From NCBI GenBank assembly GCA_013203045.1, contig JABMQN010000016.1:1-49870 (forward strand): DNA of 49,870 nt, in the 5' to 3' direction. Under the pieces are notes generated by a model that was not told the origin of the DNA, did not search any database, and was given only the letters and a program-made list of their open reading frames with translations. This DNA is from Chloroflexota bacterium (GTDB lineage Bacteria > Chloroflexota > Dehalococcoidia > SZUA-161 > SpSt-899). This document shows positions 7,479-14,914 of this stretch, one piece after another (positions within the stretch are counted from its first letter, which is position 1; the number at the start of each line of letters is the position of its first letter). Made by a program: the position numbers and the translations under genes.

Positions 7479-8309
7479 ATGAAGAAAGCTGGCATACTTT
7501 TTAACGCGAGAATTGCAGCAGCCAAAAGCTTTGCTCCGATGCTACAGGAGAATCTGGAAAAAGAAGGTATATCGATCTGGAGTTGCGCCGCCTCGGATGA
7601 GGCTAGAGCCAGGGCAAAACTCTCTGGAACCAAAATAATCCTTAGTCTAGGTGGCGATGGCACGATGTTGCGAGTGGCACGTCTGGCTGCACAGGAGGGT
7701 ATTCCCATTCTGGGGATAAACATGGGTAATCTCGGTTTTACAACCGAACTCACTGCGGACGGAGCATTGGAGAGAATTCCTAATTTTTTAACTGGAGAGG
7801 GATGGATTGATGAACGGGCAATGCTTCAGGTAGAACTGCCACTGCATGGGGATTCTTCAACATATCATGCGTTAAACGATGTGGTTGTTGCTCGTGGTTC
7901 GACTGTTAGGGTAATAAAAGTAAGGGCGGCCGTTAGTGGACAGCCAATGACAACATATAGAGCTGATGGCGTTATTGTGGCAACTGCAACTGGAAGTACC
8001 GGATATTCACTGGCTGCCGGTGGCCCCATTTTGTTCCCGAACGCAAAAGAGTTTTTACTTACACCGATATCACCGCATTTAGGATTAAGTGCCGCACTGG
8101 TCCTTTCTCCTGATGCTGTTGTTGAGCTTGATGTGCAAACGGCTCATGAAGCTAGAGTAAGCATTGATGGACAAGTAGAATTGCCATTGAGAAGTGTGGA
8201 TACAATAAGGGTGACGCGGAGTCCTTACACAACAAAGCTATTGAGAATTCAGCCGCAATCGTTTTTCTACCAAACCTTGTTGGAGAGGTTGGGTGGCAAA
8301 GGGGGATAA
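7479..8309 (+). CDS. nadK: NAD kinase
   Basis: From the ATG at 7479 the protein is 276 residues and begins MKKAGILFN, the usual NadK N-terminus; a GTG twelve bases upstream is an alternative. NadK makes NADP from NAD and ATP (or polyphosphate). The motifs are present: SLGGDGTMLRVAR, GINMGNLGFTTE, LNDVVVARG, TYRADGVIVATATGSTGYSLAAGGPI and VSIDGQ. It starts a run of closely packed genes with the GNAT and Nudix proteins. TAGAAT at 7457-7462 could be its -10. Confidence 0.95.
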   Translation: MKKAGILFNARIAAAKSFAPMLQENLEKEGISIWSCAASDEARARAKLSGTKIILSLGGDGTMLRVARLAAQEGIPILGINMGNLGFTTELTADGALERIPNFLTGEGWIDERAMLQVELPLHGDSSTYHALNDVVVARGSTVRVIKVRAAVSGQPMTTYRADGVIVATATGSTGYSLAAGGPILFPNAKEFLLTPISPHLGLSAALVLSPDAVVELDVQTAHEARVSIDGQVELPLRSVDTIRVTRSPYTTKLLRIQPQSFFYQTLLERLGGKGG

Positions 8310-8312
8310 CCA

Positions 8313-8789
8313 ATGAAAGCTGAAAAAGCAAGAATCGATGATGTACCTCGGATACATAAACTGGTCAATAGCTTTGGTTCACAAGGACTAATGTTACCAC
8401 GCCCTTTGAGCGAAATTTATGAGAATATGAGAGATTTCTATGTTGTTCGGGAAGATGGCGAAGTGGTTGGTTGCGGAGCACTTCATATCTGTTGGGAGGA
8501 CCTTCTGGAAGTCAAATCGGTCGCTGTTCTTGAGGGTAATCAAGGCAAAGGGGTTGGTTCTATTCTGGTGAATGCGTGCCTTGAGGAAGCGAAAAGTCTG
8601 GATGTGGCGGAAGTCTTCGTGTTGACGTATGAACCGGATTTCTTTGTAAGGTTTGGATTTAAACAAATTGATCTTATGGATCTGCCCAGAAAAGTGTGGG
8701 GAGAGTGCCAGAGGTGTCCCAAATATCCGGATTGTGATGAGAATGCAATGGTATTGAAATTGAAACCTCAATCGAAGGCAAAATGGTGA
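8313..8789 (+). CDS. GNAT family N-acetyltransferase (ArgA-like)
   Basis: The protein has 158 residues, preceded by GGGGGATAA. It shows an acetyl-CoA-binding GNAT core: VVGCGALHI, then VKSVAVLEGNQGKGVGSILV (the Q/R-x-x-G-x-G loop), then YEPDFFVRFGFKQID. The overall shape resembles the short ArgA-type amino-acid N-acetyltransferases that start arginine synthesis. The C-terminus has a small cysteine cluster (CQRCPKYPDC) that may bind metal. The arginine role is an inference from resemblance, as no arginine genes are nearby. The gene is three bases after nadK and overlaps the Nudix gene. Confidence 0.75.
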   Translation: MKAEKARIDDVPRIHKLVNSFGSQGLMLPRPLSEIYENMRDFYVVREDGEVVGCGALHICWEDLLEVKSVAVLEGNQGKGVGSILVNACLEEAKSLDVAEVFVLTYEPDFFVRFGFKQIDLMDLPRKVWGECQRCPKYPDCDENAMVLKLKPQSKAKW

Positions 8790-9313
8790 TGGCTATCGAA
8801 GAAATACTGGCCAGCAAAAAACCTTACGAAGGCCGAATACTTAATCTGCGTGTCGATACGGTGATGAAGCCATCGGGTACGGTGACGACGCGTGAAATAG
8901 TGGAGCATACAGATTCTGTTGTTGTCGTTGCTGTGGATGGGGAGGCCAATGTCTTGTTGGTTCGACAATATCGTAGTGCTTTAGGCAAAGTGCTTGTTGA
9001 GTTGCCGGCAGGCAAGACTGAGCCAAATGAACATCACTTGCAGACAGCCCATCGTGAACTACAAGAGGAAACCGGATATGCTGCTAAAGACATGGAAGAA
9101 CTCGGCGGTTTCTATGCCGGTCCGGGATACTCGACTGAATATTTGCACCTTTATCATGCATCTGATTTGGCATTGACCAAGGAACAACCTCATCCCGACG
9201 AGATAATGGATGTATTTCGCGTTCCACTATCAGACATCCCGGCAATGATCGAGAAGGGTGATATCTGCGATGCCAAGAGTGTAGCGGGGTTGCTGCGGGT
9301 AATACATAAGTAA
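8783..9313 (+). CDS. Nudix hydrolase, ADP-ribose pyrophosphatase-like
   Basis: The protein is 176 residues and carries a complete Nudix box, GKTEPNEHHLQTAHRELQEE followed by TG, around residues 75-97. An Ala-Gly precedes the box, and GGFYAGPGYSTEYLHLYHA follows, as in the ADP-ribose pyrophosphatase group. Such enzymes hydrolyse ADP-ribose to AMP and ribose 5-phosphate. The start overlaps the end of the GNAT gene; either the ATG at 8783 or the one at 8789 may be used. With nadK upstream, the cluster has a nicotinamide nucleotide flavour. Confidence 0.88.
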   Translation: MVMAIEEILASKKPYEGRILNLRVDTVMKPSGTVTTREIVEHTDSVVVVAVDGEANVLLVRQYRSALGKVLVELPAGKTEPNEHHLQTAHRELQEETGYAAKDMEELGGFYAGPGYSTEYLHLYHASDLALTKEQPHPDEIMDVFRVPLSDIPAMIEKGDICDAKSVAGLLRVIHK

Positions 9314-9423
9314 CAACCAAGATCCTCTGAATGTAAGCCCCATAGACACTTGGTCCCTGCAAATAATTAGTATTCTCTGGGCCCGTCTTTCACCATTTGA
9401 AGATACTTATACAATGAATTGAG

Positions 9424-9437
9424 TGATTGATCAATCA
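9424..9437. repeat. Perfect 14-base palindrome in a gene-free gap
   Basis: TGATTGATCAATCA is a perfect palindrome in the 294-base gap between the Nudix gene and the first lipoprotein. It could be an operator for the lipoprotein gene, but no adjacent promoter is clear. I see nothing else in 9314-9607 except the ribosome binding site. Confidence 0.25.
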
Positions 9438-9607
9438 TCTGTCCGATAAGCATGGGGGCATACCCTTAGCGCAAAATACGAGCGTACCCTCTTCCCATCA
9501 AGAATCAAGCTCATTATATTCAGAACTGTTTGTTGTCTAGTTACACCGAATACAGAATGCGTCAACTAACCATACATCAAACAAAACAACAATTTTAGGA
9601 GGGGAAG

Positions 9608-10018
9608 ATGAAAAAGATCGTTGTAATGGTGGGACTGGTCCTGGTGCTGGCGTTGGCTGGTGTTGTGGGGTGTGGTGGTGATGGTGGTGACACATTAAGT
9701 CCCGAGGACACTTGTAGGAAGAGCTTGGAAGCACTGGGGAACGAAGATTATGATAAGAGTTTCAGCTATTGGGTCAAAGACGAAGAAACCATGAAGGATG
9801 TTGAAAGAGCAAAAACCATGCTCAAAGATGCATCTATTGAAGTTTCTAATATAGAAACTACTTTGATATCTGAAAGCTCAGATGAAGCGGTGGTAAAAGT
9901 TACCTATGATATGGAGATGGATTGGATGGGAGAGGTGGACAAGTATAGTGAGGAAGATACCATGAATTTAGTTAAAGTAGACGGCAAGTGGTTAATTGAG
10001 TCAAATGAGGGAGACTAA
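9608..10018 (+). CDS. Small lipoprotein with DUF4878-like/NTF2-like domain
   Basis: The protein has 136 residues and a strong ribosome binding site (AGGAGGGG). A lipoprotein signal peptide covers residues 1-22: MKK, a hydrophobic core, then GVVGCGG with the lipid-bearing Cys. The mature part starts with an acidic and glycine linker, then TCRKSLEALGNEDYDKSFSY and a C-terminal VKVDGKWLIE. That layout fits the NTF2-like DUF4878 lipoproteins of unknown function. It should be anchored on the outer face of the cytoplasmic membrane. The next gene has nearly the same signal peptide. Confidence 0.7.
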   Translation: MKKIVVMVGLVLVLALAGVVGCGGDGGDTLSPEDTCRKSLEALGNEDYDKSFSYWVKDEETMKDVERAKTMLKDASIEVSNIETTLISESSDEAVVKVTYDMEMDWMGEVDKYSEEDTMNLVKVDGKWLIESNEGD

Positions 10019-10161
10019 TAGCTATTGTATTACTGTGAAAACTAGATACTATCCGTAGATTGAGAGAGGATTGGCCGGTATAAGAAGGATTTCCATGGGT
10101 CGTGGATTTTGACTATCGCCATCGTTTCGCTGTGTCAATCTAAACGAACAGAGGGTTTGTA

Positions 10162-11229
10162 ATGAGAAAGAATGTTGCGCTAATGGGTATGGTTTTAATA
10201 CTTGCATTGGTTGGTGTTGTAGGGTGTGGTGGTAACGATGAAGATACACCAGCGGCAAGTGGATTCGATCAATACCGAACAGATATGCTTGAACTTGCTG
10301 ACAAATTGGAGTCATGCGCGGGCTGCAGCCAAACATTTACCCATCCATTCACACAAGAATCCCTAGAAAGAAGAATAGAGGGACTTGTTGATGGCAAATG
10401 TTTATACATTGAAGAAATGCCAAATGGTGGCAGAATGGAGTGCAGTTATTCTCCAGAACAAAGAAAGGCAGTTGCTCGATATTACAGAGAGTTAATGGAT
10501 CAATATTCCCGGGAACTAGCTGATAAAGGCGAAACTATATTGGAATTCGATGATGATAATCCTATGAACACATACCTGAATGATGGAACCTGTGTTGTTC
10601 TTGGATACGATTGGTCACAAACTGAATACGACCTACCCACACTAACCCCAATAATTTTACCTCCAATGACGCTAACACCTCTCCCAAATGCAGGGCTGGA
10701 AAGTGTGACCATCGAGGCCAAAGCGGCTATACGGGGTGGAGGAGGCGTTTCTGGTGGTAGGTCATACTCTAATCCCATAGAGGTAGTGCTTAGTTTTACC
10801 GGCGAGGCGGCTGCCAGAGCACTTCGACATGGTTCACTTCAGATTACGACAGCTGAACATGACAGGGGGGATTTTGAACTACTTGGCACAATAGGATCTA
10901 TTTGGGAATTTGAAGTCATTGATCATGCTAAAGTCGATTTTCGTACCGAAGAACCGAAGCATCCTGAAGATGGCTTTAATGTGGAAATGGATTTTTTTCC
11001 AGTCGAGGGAGCTACCAAAATAACAACTCTTAAAGGTATGATAACCATACAGAGTATTGATTTATCCCAAGTCATCACAATAGTAAATCTGGATTCCTTG
11101 CTAAGCACTTCCAAAACCCGGCTTGAAGCCCCCATAATGAACTACCCCGCGGCAGAGCAGCGGGGTATCAATTCGGAATTTTGTATTTATCGCGGCAAGC
11201 CGCGGGGAATTTACCCGGCGATCGATTAA
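10162..11229 (+). CDS. Lipoprotein of unknown function with a repeat-derived C-terminus
   Basis: This lipoprotein has 355 residues and a signal peptide almost identical to its neighbour's (GVVGCGGNDEDTP). Residues about 30-150 hold a cysteine-containing region (ESCAGCSQTF, DGKCLYIEEM) without a recognised fold. A proline-rich linker (LTPIILPPMTLTPLP) leads to a beta-rich C-terminal domain. The last ~27 codons lie in an intergenic-type palindromic repeat (11144-11207), so the true functional end is probably near residue 328 and the tail is acquired. No function can be assigned. Confidence 0.6.
   Translation: MRKNVALMGMVLILALVGVVGCGGNDEDTPAASGFDQYRTDMLELADKLESCAGCSQTFTHPFTQESLERRIEGLVDGKCLYIEEMPNGGRMECSYSPEQRKAVARYYRELMDQYSRELADKGETILEFDDDNPMNTYLNDGTCVVLGYDWSQTEYDLPTLTPIILPPMTLTPLPNAGLESVTIEAKAAIRGGGGVSGGRSYSNPIEVVLSFTGEAAARALRHGSLQITTAEHDRGDFELLGTIGSIWEFEVIDHAKVDFRTEEPKHPEDGFNVEMDFFPVEGATKITTLKGMITIQSIDLSQVITIVNLDSLLSTSKTRLEAPIMNYPAAEQRGINSEFCIYRGKPRGIYPAID
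11144..11207. repeat. GC-rich palindromic repeat inside the lipoprotein 3' end
   Basis: CCCCGCGGC (11145-11153) pairs perfectly with GCCGCGGGG (11199-11207). Nested hairpins are ACCCCGC/GCGGGGT (11144-11150, 11160-11166) and CGCGGC-AA-GCCGCG (11191-11204). The repeat is read through as codons of the upstream lipoprotein. Confidence 0.75.
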
Positions 11230-11363
11230 AACAGAGAGCCAGCTTAGAATTCATTTCACACCCGTTGCAGTGGGGCGACCTGCTTTTTAACATGAAAAAA
11301 GTGGAGGATGGAATAATAGGCTGCTAAAAGGGGTATCGGATGAATTCAGGATGTTATCATACC

Positions 11364-11383
11364 ATTCCTGCGAAGGCAGGAAT
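11364..11383. repeat. ATTCCTGC palindrome
   Basis: ATTCCTGC (11364-11371) and GCAGGAAT (11376-11383) form an 8-bp stem with a four-base loop, and GGAATG follows at 11393. It is a short member of the CATTCC-type intergenic repeats also seen near 7284 and 16253. Confidence 0.5.
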
Positions 11384-11410
11384 CTATTTCGTGGAATGCC
11401 AGAAAAAGAA

Positions 11411-11438
11411 AAGTCCCCGTTTAAAACGGAGGCTTTTT
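11411..11438. terminator. Bidirectional terminator between convergent genes
   Basis: A stem around CCCCGTTT and AAACGG-GG is followed by CTTTTT on the plus strand and by a T-rich run on the minus strand. It sits between the plus-strand lipoprotein and the minus-strand fumarase operon and could terminate both. Confidence 0.5.
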
Positions 11439-11461
11439 CAGTAACGTAAGGCTAAATAGTT

Positions 11462-12016
11462 TTAGTCAACAGTAATCTTGTATTTCGCCTTCCCCTCTTC
11501 GTAAAGATCGCCGCCGTGGATATCATTAATCACCGTTACTGGCAGATCTTCAACTTCGAGTTTCCTAAGTGCTTCAGCGCCGAGATCATCATAAGCCACA
11601 ACTTCAGCACTTTTGATACATTTTGAGATAAGCGCCCCGGCACCACCGATAGCTGCCATGTAGACAGCTTTGTGCTTTTTCATAGCGTCTTTGACTTCCG
11701 GTAAACGTAATCCTTTACCTATCATTGCCCTGAGGCCTACTTCCATTAGACGTGGTGCATAGGCGTCCATGCGACCGCTGGTGGTTGGTCCTGCCGCACC
11801 GATGACTTCACCGGGTTTAGCCGGGGAAGGTCCCATGTAATAGATTGTCTGGCCCTCAATATCGAACGGGAGTTTTTCATCTTTGTCGAGCGCTTCCACC
11901 ATTCGCTTGTGAGCCGCGTCACGAGCCGTGTAGATAATACCGCTTAAAAGAACCTGATCCCCTGCTTTGAGATCTTCAATTATTTCCATATCAATGGGTG
12001 AAGTTATTTTTTGCAT
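11462..12016 (-). CDS. Class I fumarate hydratase, C-terminal (beta) subunit
   Basis: The protein is 184 residues with a GGAGG ribosome binding site. It matches the C-terminal domain of class I (FeS) fumarase/tartrate dehydratase: LLSGIIYTARDAAHKRM, YYMGPSPAKPGEVIGAAGPT with TSGRMD, and KHKAVYMAAIGGAGALIS. Together with the alpha subunit at 16329-17174 it forms a two-subunit fumarase that interconverts malate and fumarate. The two subunits are separated by the fumarate reductase genes in the same operon-like block, which ties fumarase to fumarate reduction. Confidence 0.92.
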   Translation of the reverse strand: MQKITSPIDMEIIEDLKAGDQVLLSGIIYTARDAAHKRMVEALDKDEKLPFDIEGQTIYYMGPSPAKPGEVIGAAGPTTSGRMDAYAPRLMEVGLRAMIGKGLRLPEVKDAMKKHKAVYMAAIGGAGALISKCIKSAEVVAYDDLGAEALRKLEVEDLPVTVINDIHGGDLYEEGKAKYKITVD

Positions 12017-12033
12017 AACATCCTCCAGATAAA

Positions 12034-12093
12034 CCGTTCGTGGTGAGCCTGTCGAACCATGAACCGATCCTTCGACAAGCTCAGGATGAACGG
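12034..12093. repeat. TGAGCCTGTCGAA-type inverted repeat
   Basis: CCGTTC (12034-12039) pairs with GAACGG (12088-12093), and inside them TGAGCCTGTCGAA (12044-12056) pairs with TTCGACAAGCTCA (12071-12083). The same sequence family occurs at 25713-25772. It fills the gap between the flavoprotein and fumarase beta genes. Confidence 0.75.
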
Positions 12094-12103
12094 GGTTAGG
12101 GTC

Positions 12104-13777
12104 TTATCTTATATTCCCAACATAATGTGAACTATGCTGCCGATCCCTGACCTTCTTTTCGATATAATTGGGTAGCAACATCGGGGAGACCACCTCTGTC
12201 TCGATGCCTGCTTCTTCGACTTCCTTGTTGTAAGCATTAACATGCGCCAGGCTCATCTTGCCATCCTGAGCTTTTTCTTTTGCATAAATGGCAGCATTGG
12301 CTCCGGCGATCCTGCCGAAGACAAGGATATCGAGAAGGGAATTCCCCATGAGTCGGTTCTCACCATGAATACCGCCGCCAACTTCACCGGCCATGAACAG
12401 GCCGGGAATGTCCGTCTCACCGGTTTCCTTGAATTCTACCCCACCATTCTGATAGTGGAGAGTAGGATAAACAATCATTGGTTCTTTTGAAATATCAATG
12501 CCATGCCGACCGAACTGCTTGCATTTTCCCGGGAATTCGCGCTTGATATAACCTTCACCGTAAATAAGCTCCAGCATGGGCGAATCCAGCCAGATACCCC
12601 AACCGCCGGTTGGCCTCGGCACTGCCTTGCCGCGCTCGTTGGCTTCTTTGATATAAGCGGCGGCTTCCACATCACGGGGTTCTCGCTCATAAACAAACTG
12701 TTCCCCGTCAACATTGAGTACATGAGATCCGGCGGCCCTGAATTTCTCGGTGATCAGCAATCCTTCCAGCTGTTCAGGGAAAACGCATCCGGTGGGATGG
12801 TATTGCAGAGTGTGAAGGAATTTCAACTTTAGGCCGGCACGATAGGTCATAACAATTCCGTCGGCTGTGGCGCCGTAGTGATTGGTGGTCACGAAATTCT
12901 GGATGTGCAGCCTGCCGGAACCTCCTGTTGCCACGATCGTGGCTTTGGCTCTGATAATGGAATATTCCTCCGTTTCCATGTTGTAGATGAGAGCACCGGC
13001 ACACTGACCATTCTCATTGAGTATCAATTCAATTACAGGTGAGAACTCAAGTACGGTTATGTCCTCTTCGCGGTTTCGGGCCTCATCACGGACGACTCGC
13101 ATTATCTCCGCGCCGGTGATATCTCCAGCAAAATGCAATCGACTGCGGCAGAATCCGGCGGCAGGGAGAGTATCCATGGTACCATCGGGTTTTTTCCAGA
13201 ACATCATTCCTAAGTTTTCCAGCCAGTGGAGAACGTCCGGGGCATCATTAACCAGTCGATAAGCAAGTTCGGGAACATTCGAAAAATGGCCGCCGCCCAA
13301 GGTATCGATGTAGTGATATCCAGGTGAATCCTTCCACAGTTTATCGGCTGCCTGAATACCACCTTCTGCCATCATGGTGTTGGCATCACCATGGCGCAGC
13401 TTGGTAGTCAATATAACCTTGGCGCCGTTCTCCTGTGCCAGCAGGGCGGCTGAGGTTCCGGCTCCTCCGCCACCGATCACCAGAACATCGGTTTCGTAGT
13501 CGATCTGCGAGAGATCGACTTTATCGGGATCTACCCGACTCTTGGATTCCAGCAGGTCGGCAAACTCATGAGCCACAGCATAGCCCTGACTGGGACCTAC
13601 CTTTAGTTCCCGCCGAGTTCCAGGAATACAGTCAGGATGATGCGCTTCCAGCAGAGTGGCTCTTTCATCCAGAGTCATAGCTGGAATTTCGATTCCCGCC
13701 TTCTTTTTTTCAACCCTGTCCGGCCGGGTTTCTTCTATCTTTTTGATCAGATTCTTTAAGCTTTCTGGATATCCCAT
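12104..13777 (-). CDS. Fumarate reductase/succinate dehydrogenase-type flavoprotein subunit
   Basis: The protein has 557 residues with a ribosome binding site AGGAG. After an unusual ~95-residue N-terminal extension (containing HHPDCIPGTRRELKVGPSQG) comes the FAD fold VLVIGGGGAGTSAALLA. Active-site motifs are QYHPTG, ITEKFRAAG, PTLHYQNGGVEF and GENRLMGNSLLDILVFGR. Where FrdA and SdhA carry the His that binds FAD covalently (in SHT), this protein has Asn133 (ANTMMAEGG), so FAD is probably non-covalent. With the adjacent iron-sulfur and HdrBC genes it should form a soluble fumarate reductase resembling methanogen thiol:fumarate reductase. Confidence 0.85.
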   Translation of the reverse strand: MGYPESLKNLIKKIEETRPDRVEKKKAGIEIPAMTLDERATLLEAHHPDCIPGTRRELKVGPSQGYAVAHEFADLLESKSRVDPDKVDLSQIDYETDVLVIGGGGAGTSAALLAQENGAKVILTTKLRHGDANTMMAEGGIQAADKLWKDSPGYHYIDTLGGGHFSNVPELAYRLVNDAPDVLHWLENLGMMFWKKPDGTMDTLPAAGFCRSRLHFAGDITGAEIMRVVRDEARNREEDITVLEFSPVIELILNENGQCAGALIYNMETEEYSIIRAKATIVATGGSGRLHIQNFVTTNHYGATADGIVMTYRAGLKLKFLHTLQYHPTGCVFPEQLEGLLITEKFRAAGSHVLNVDGEQFVYEREPRDVEAAAYIKEANERGKAVPRPTGGWGIWLDSPMLELIYGEGYIKREFPGKCKQFGRHGIDISKEPMIVYPTLHYQNGGVEFKETGETDIPGLFMAGEVGGGIHGENRLMGNSLLDILVFGRIAGANAAIYAKEKAQDGKMSLAHVNAYNKEVEEAGIETEVVSPMLLPNYIEKKVRDRQHSSHYVGNIR

Positions 13778-13876
13778 TGCTATCTCCTAACCCGGACAAG
13801 CCCCCCTCCGCATGCGCTTTGGCGGTAGCACCCGGAACCAAAATGTATTAATCGCTATATTTGAGCTTTTCCATTA

Positions 13877-13988
13877 ACCACGAAGTACACGAAAAGCACG
13901 AAGAATTGAATGTAAGAGTGTTCCAATCTACAATGCAATCCTGTAGAGACGTCCCGGCGGGGCGTCTCTACTTCGTGATCTTCGTGGT
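13877..13988. mobile_element. Small insert bounded by ACCACGAAG terminal inverted repeats
   Basis: The left end ACCACGAAGTACACGAA (13877-13893) matches the inverted right end (13972-13988) at 15 of 17 bases. Inside is a second palindrome: GTAGAGACG (13943-13951) with CGTCTCTAC (13963-13971) around a GC-rich loop. At about 112 bp it carries no gene. The end sequence resembles in design the ends that flank the GxxExxY gene at 38489-38922. The rest of 13778-14043 has no other feature. Confidence 0.55.
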
Positions 13989-14043
13989 CGATATGTTTTT
14001 GCCATTTTGCGCAAGACTTGAGATTTTAGGGCCTAATTCTGAA

Positions 14044-14793
14044 CTATCTCAGGAATTCCTCGATCAGCCATTTGGCATCTTTTGGTTTCCAGTCATCCCC
14101 GGCAGTTTCTGGTTCAATTTCTCGCTCGATATATTCTTTCTTAATCTCTTCGGTGCTCATACTCATTAGTTGATTGAGCATGGCGTCGAACTTGCCTTCT
14201 CGTACTGCCTGAGCTGCTTCGGCATTATGTTTAGCCTTTGGTGCGAGCTTCCCGCCATAGATTCTGCGGGCCAGTTGCATTATATGGAACTGGGGAGCCT
14301 CGGCGAAACAACGGCTGGTGCAAAGACCGCACTGAATACAATCGAACGCTTCGAAAGCTGCCTTTTCGATATCACCACGTTTGATATATGCGATAACATC
14401 CATCACCGGGACATCCATGGGGCATATCTTGCTGCAGGCGTTGCAGGCTACGCATCGGAAGAGTTCCGGGTACAGCTTGTAAATGTCCTCCGGTACACCT
14501 TCCAATTCTGCATAATTCGAGGGTACGTGATTGGCCGGGAAAAATGGTAGTTGGGTAAGATACATATCCGGCTCAGCGGCGGTTTGACAGGCGAGGGCAC
14601 TGTATATTTTATAGTCGCCCGGTTTCCTGTAAATGGTCCCACAGGCACCACAGATACCGCCTCGGCAACCGCACCCCCGAATGTATTGATATCCGGCATA
14701 TTCCATCGCTTTCATGATGGTAAGTCCCTCAGGAACTTCGTATCGTTTACCCATGATATATATGGGGATCATTTTGGTCTCGGTTGCTTCCAT
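14044..14793 (-). CDS. Fumarate reductase iron-sulfur subunit
   Basis: The protein has 249 residues. The N-terminal 2Fe-2S domain has CGCRGGICGACG with a distal Cys in ALACQT. The C-terminal part has two clusters, CVACNACSKICP and CIQCGLCTSRC. This is an SdhB/FrdB or TfrB-N-terminal type subunit that passes electrons to or from the flavoprotein. It differs from standard FrdB in its long C-terminal tail (KPKDAKWLIEEFL). In methanogen TfrB this part is fused to an HdrB domain; here HdrB is encoded separately just upstream in the operon. Confidence 0.88.
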   Translation of the reverse strand: MEATETKMIPIYIMGKRYEVPEGLTIMKAMEYAGYQYIRGCGCRGGICGACGTIYRKPGDYKIYSALACQTAAEPDMYLTQLPFFPANHVPSNYAELEGVPEDIYKLYPELFRCVACNACSKICPMDVPVMDVIAYIKRGDIEKAAFEAFDCIQCGLCTSRCFAEAPQFHIMQLARRIYGGKLAPKAKHNAEAAQAVREGKFDAMLNQLMSMSTEEIKKEYIEREIEPETAGDDWKPKDAKWLIEEFLR

Positions 14794-14827
14794 AATTCAG
14801 GCCTCCGTTGGGTTCATTGTTTTCGGT

Positions 14828-14903
14828 GTCATTCTGAGTGAAGCGAAGAATCTCCCTATCCACAACTTGAGATTCTTCAGTCGCAACGCTACTTCAGAAT
14901 GAC
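14828..14903. repeat. GTCATTCTGAG palindromic repeat, second copy
   Basis: GTCATTCTGA at 14828 pairs with TTCAGAATGAC ending at 14903, with GAAGAATCTC and GAGATTCTTC inside. It is related to the repeat at 4699-4779 and lies between the iron-sulfur subunit and HdrB genes. Confidence 0.7.
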
Positions 14904-14914
14904 ATTCAAGGGTT

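Noticed and set aside
13861-14169. Plus-strand open frame of 102 codons in the gap before the FeS subunit
   Set aside because: It is made of the ACCACGAAG insert plus antisense of the FeS subunit gene and has no ribosome site.
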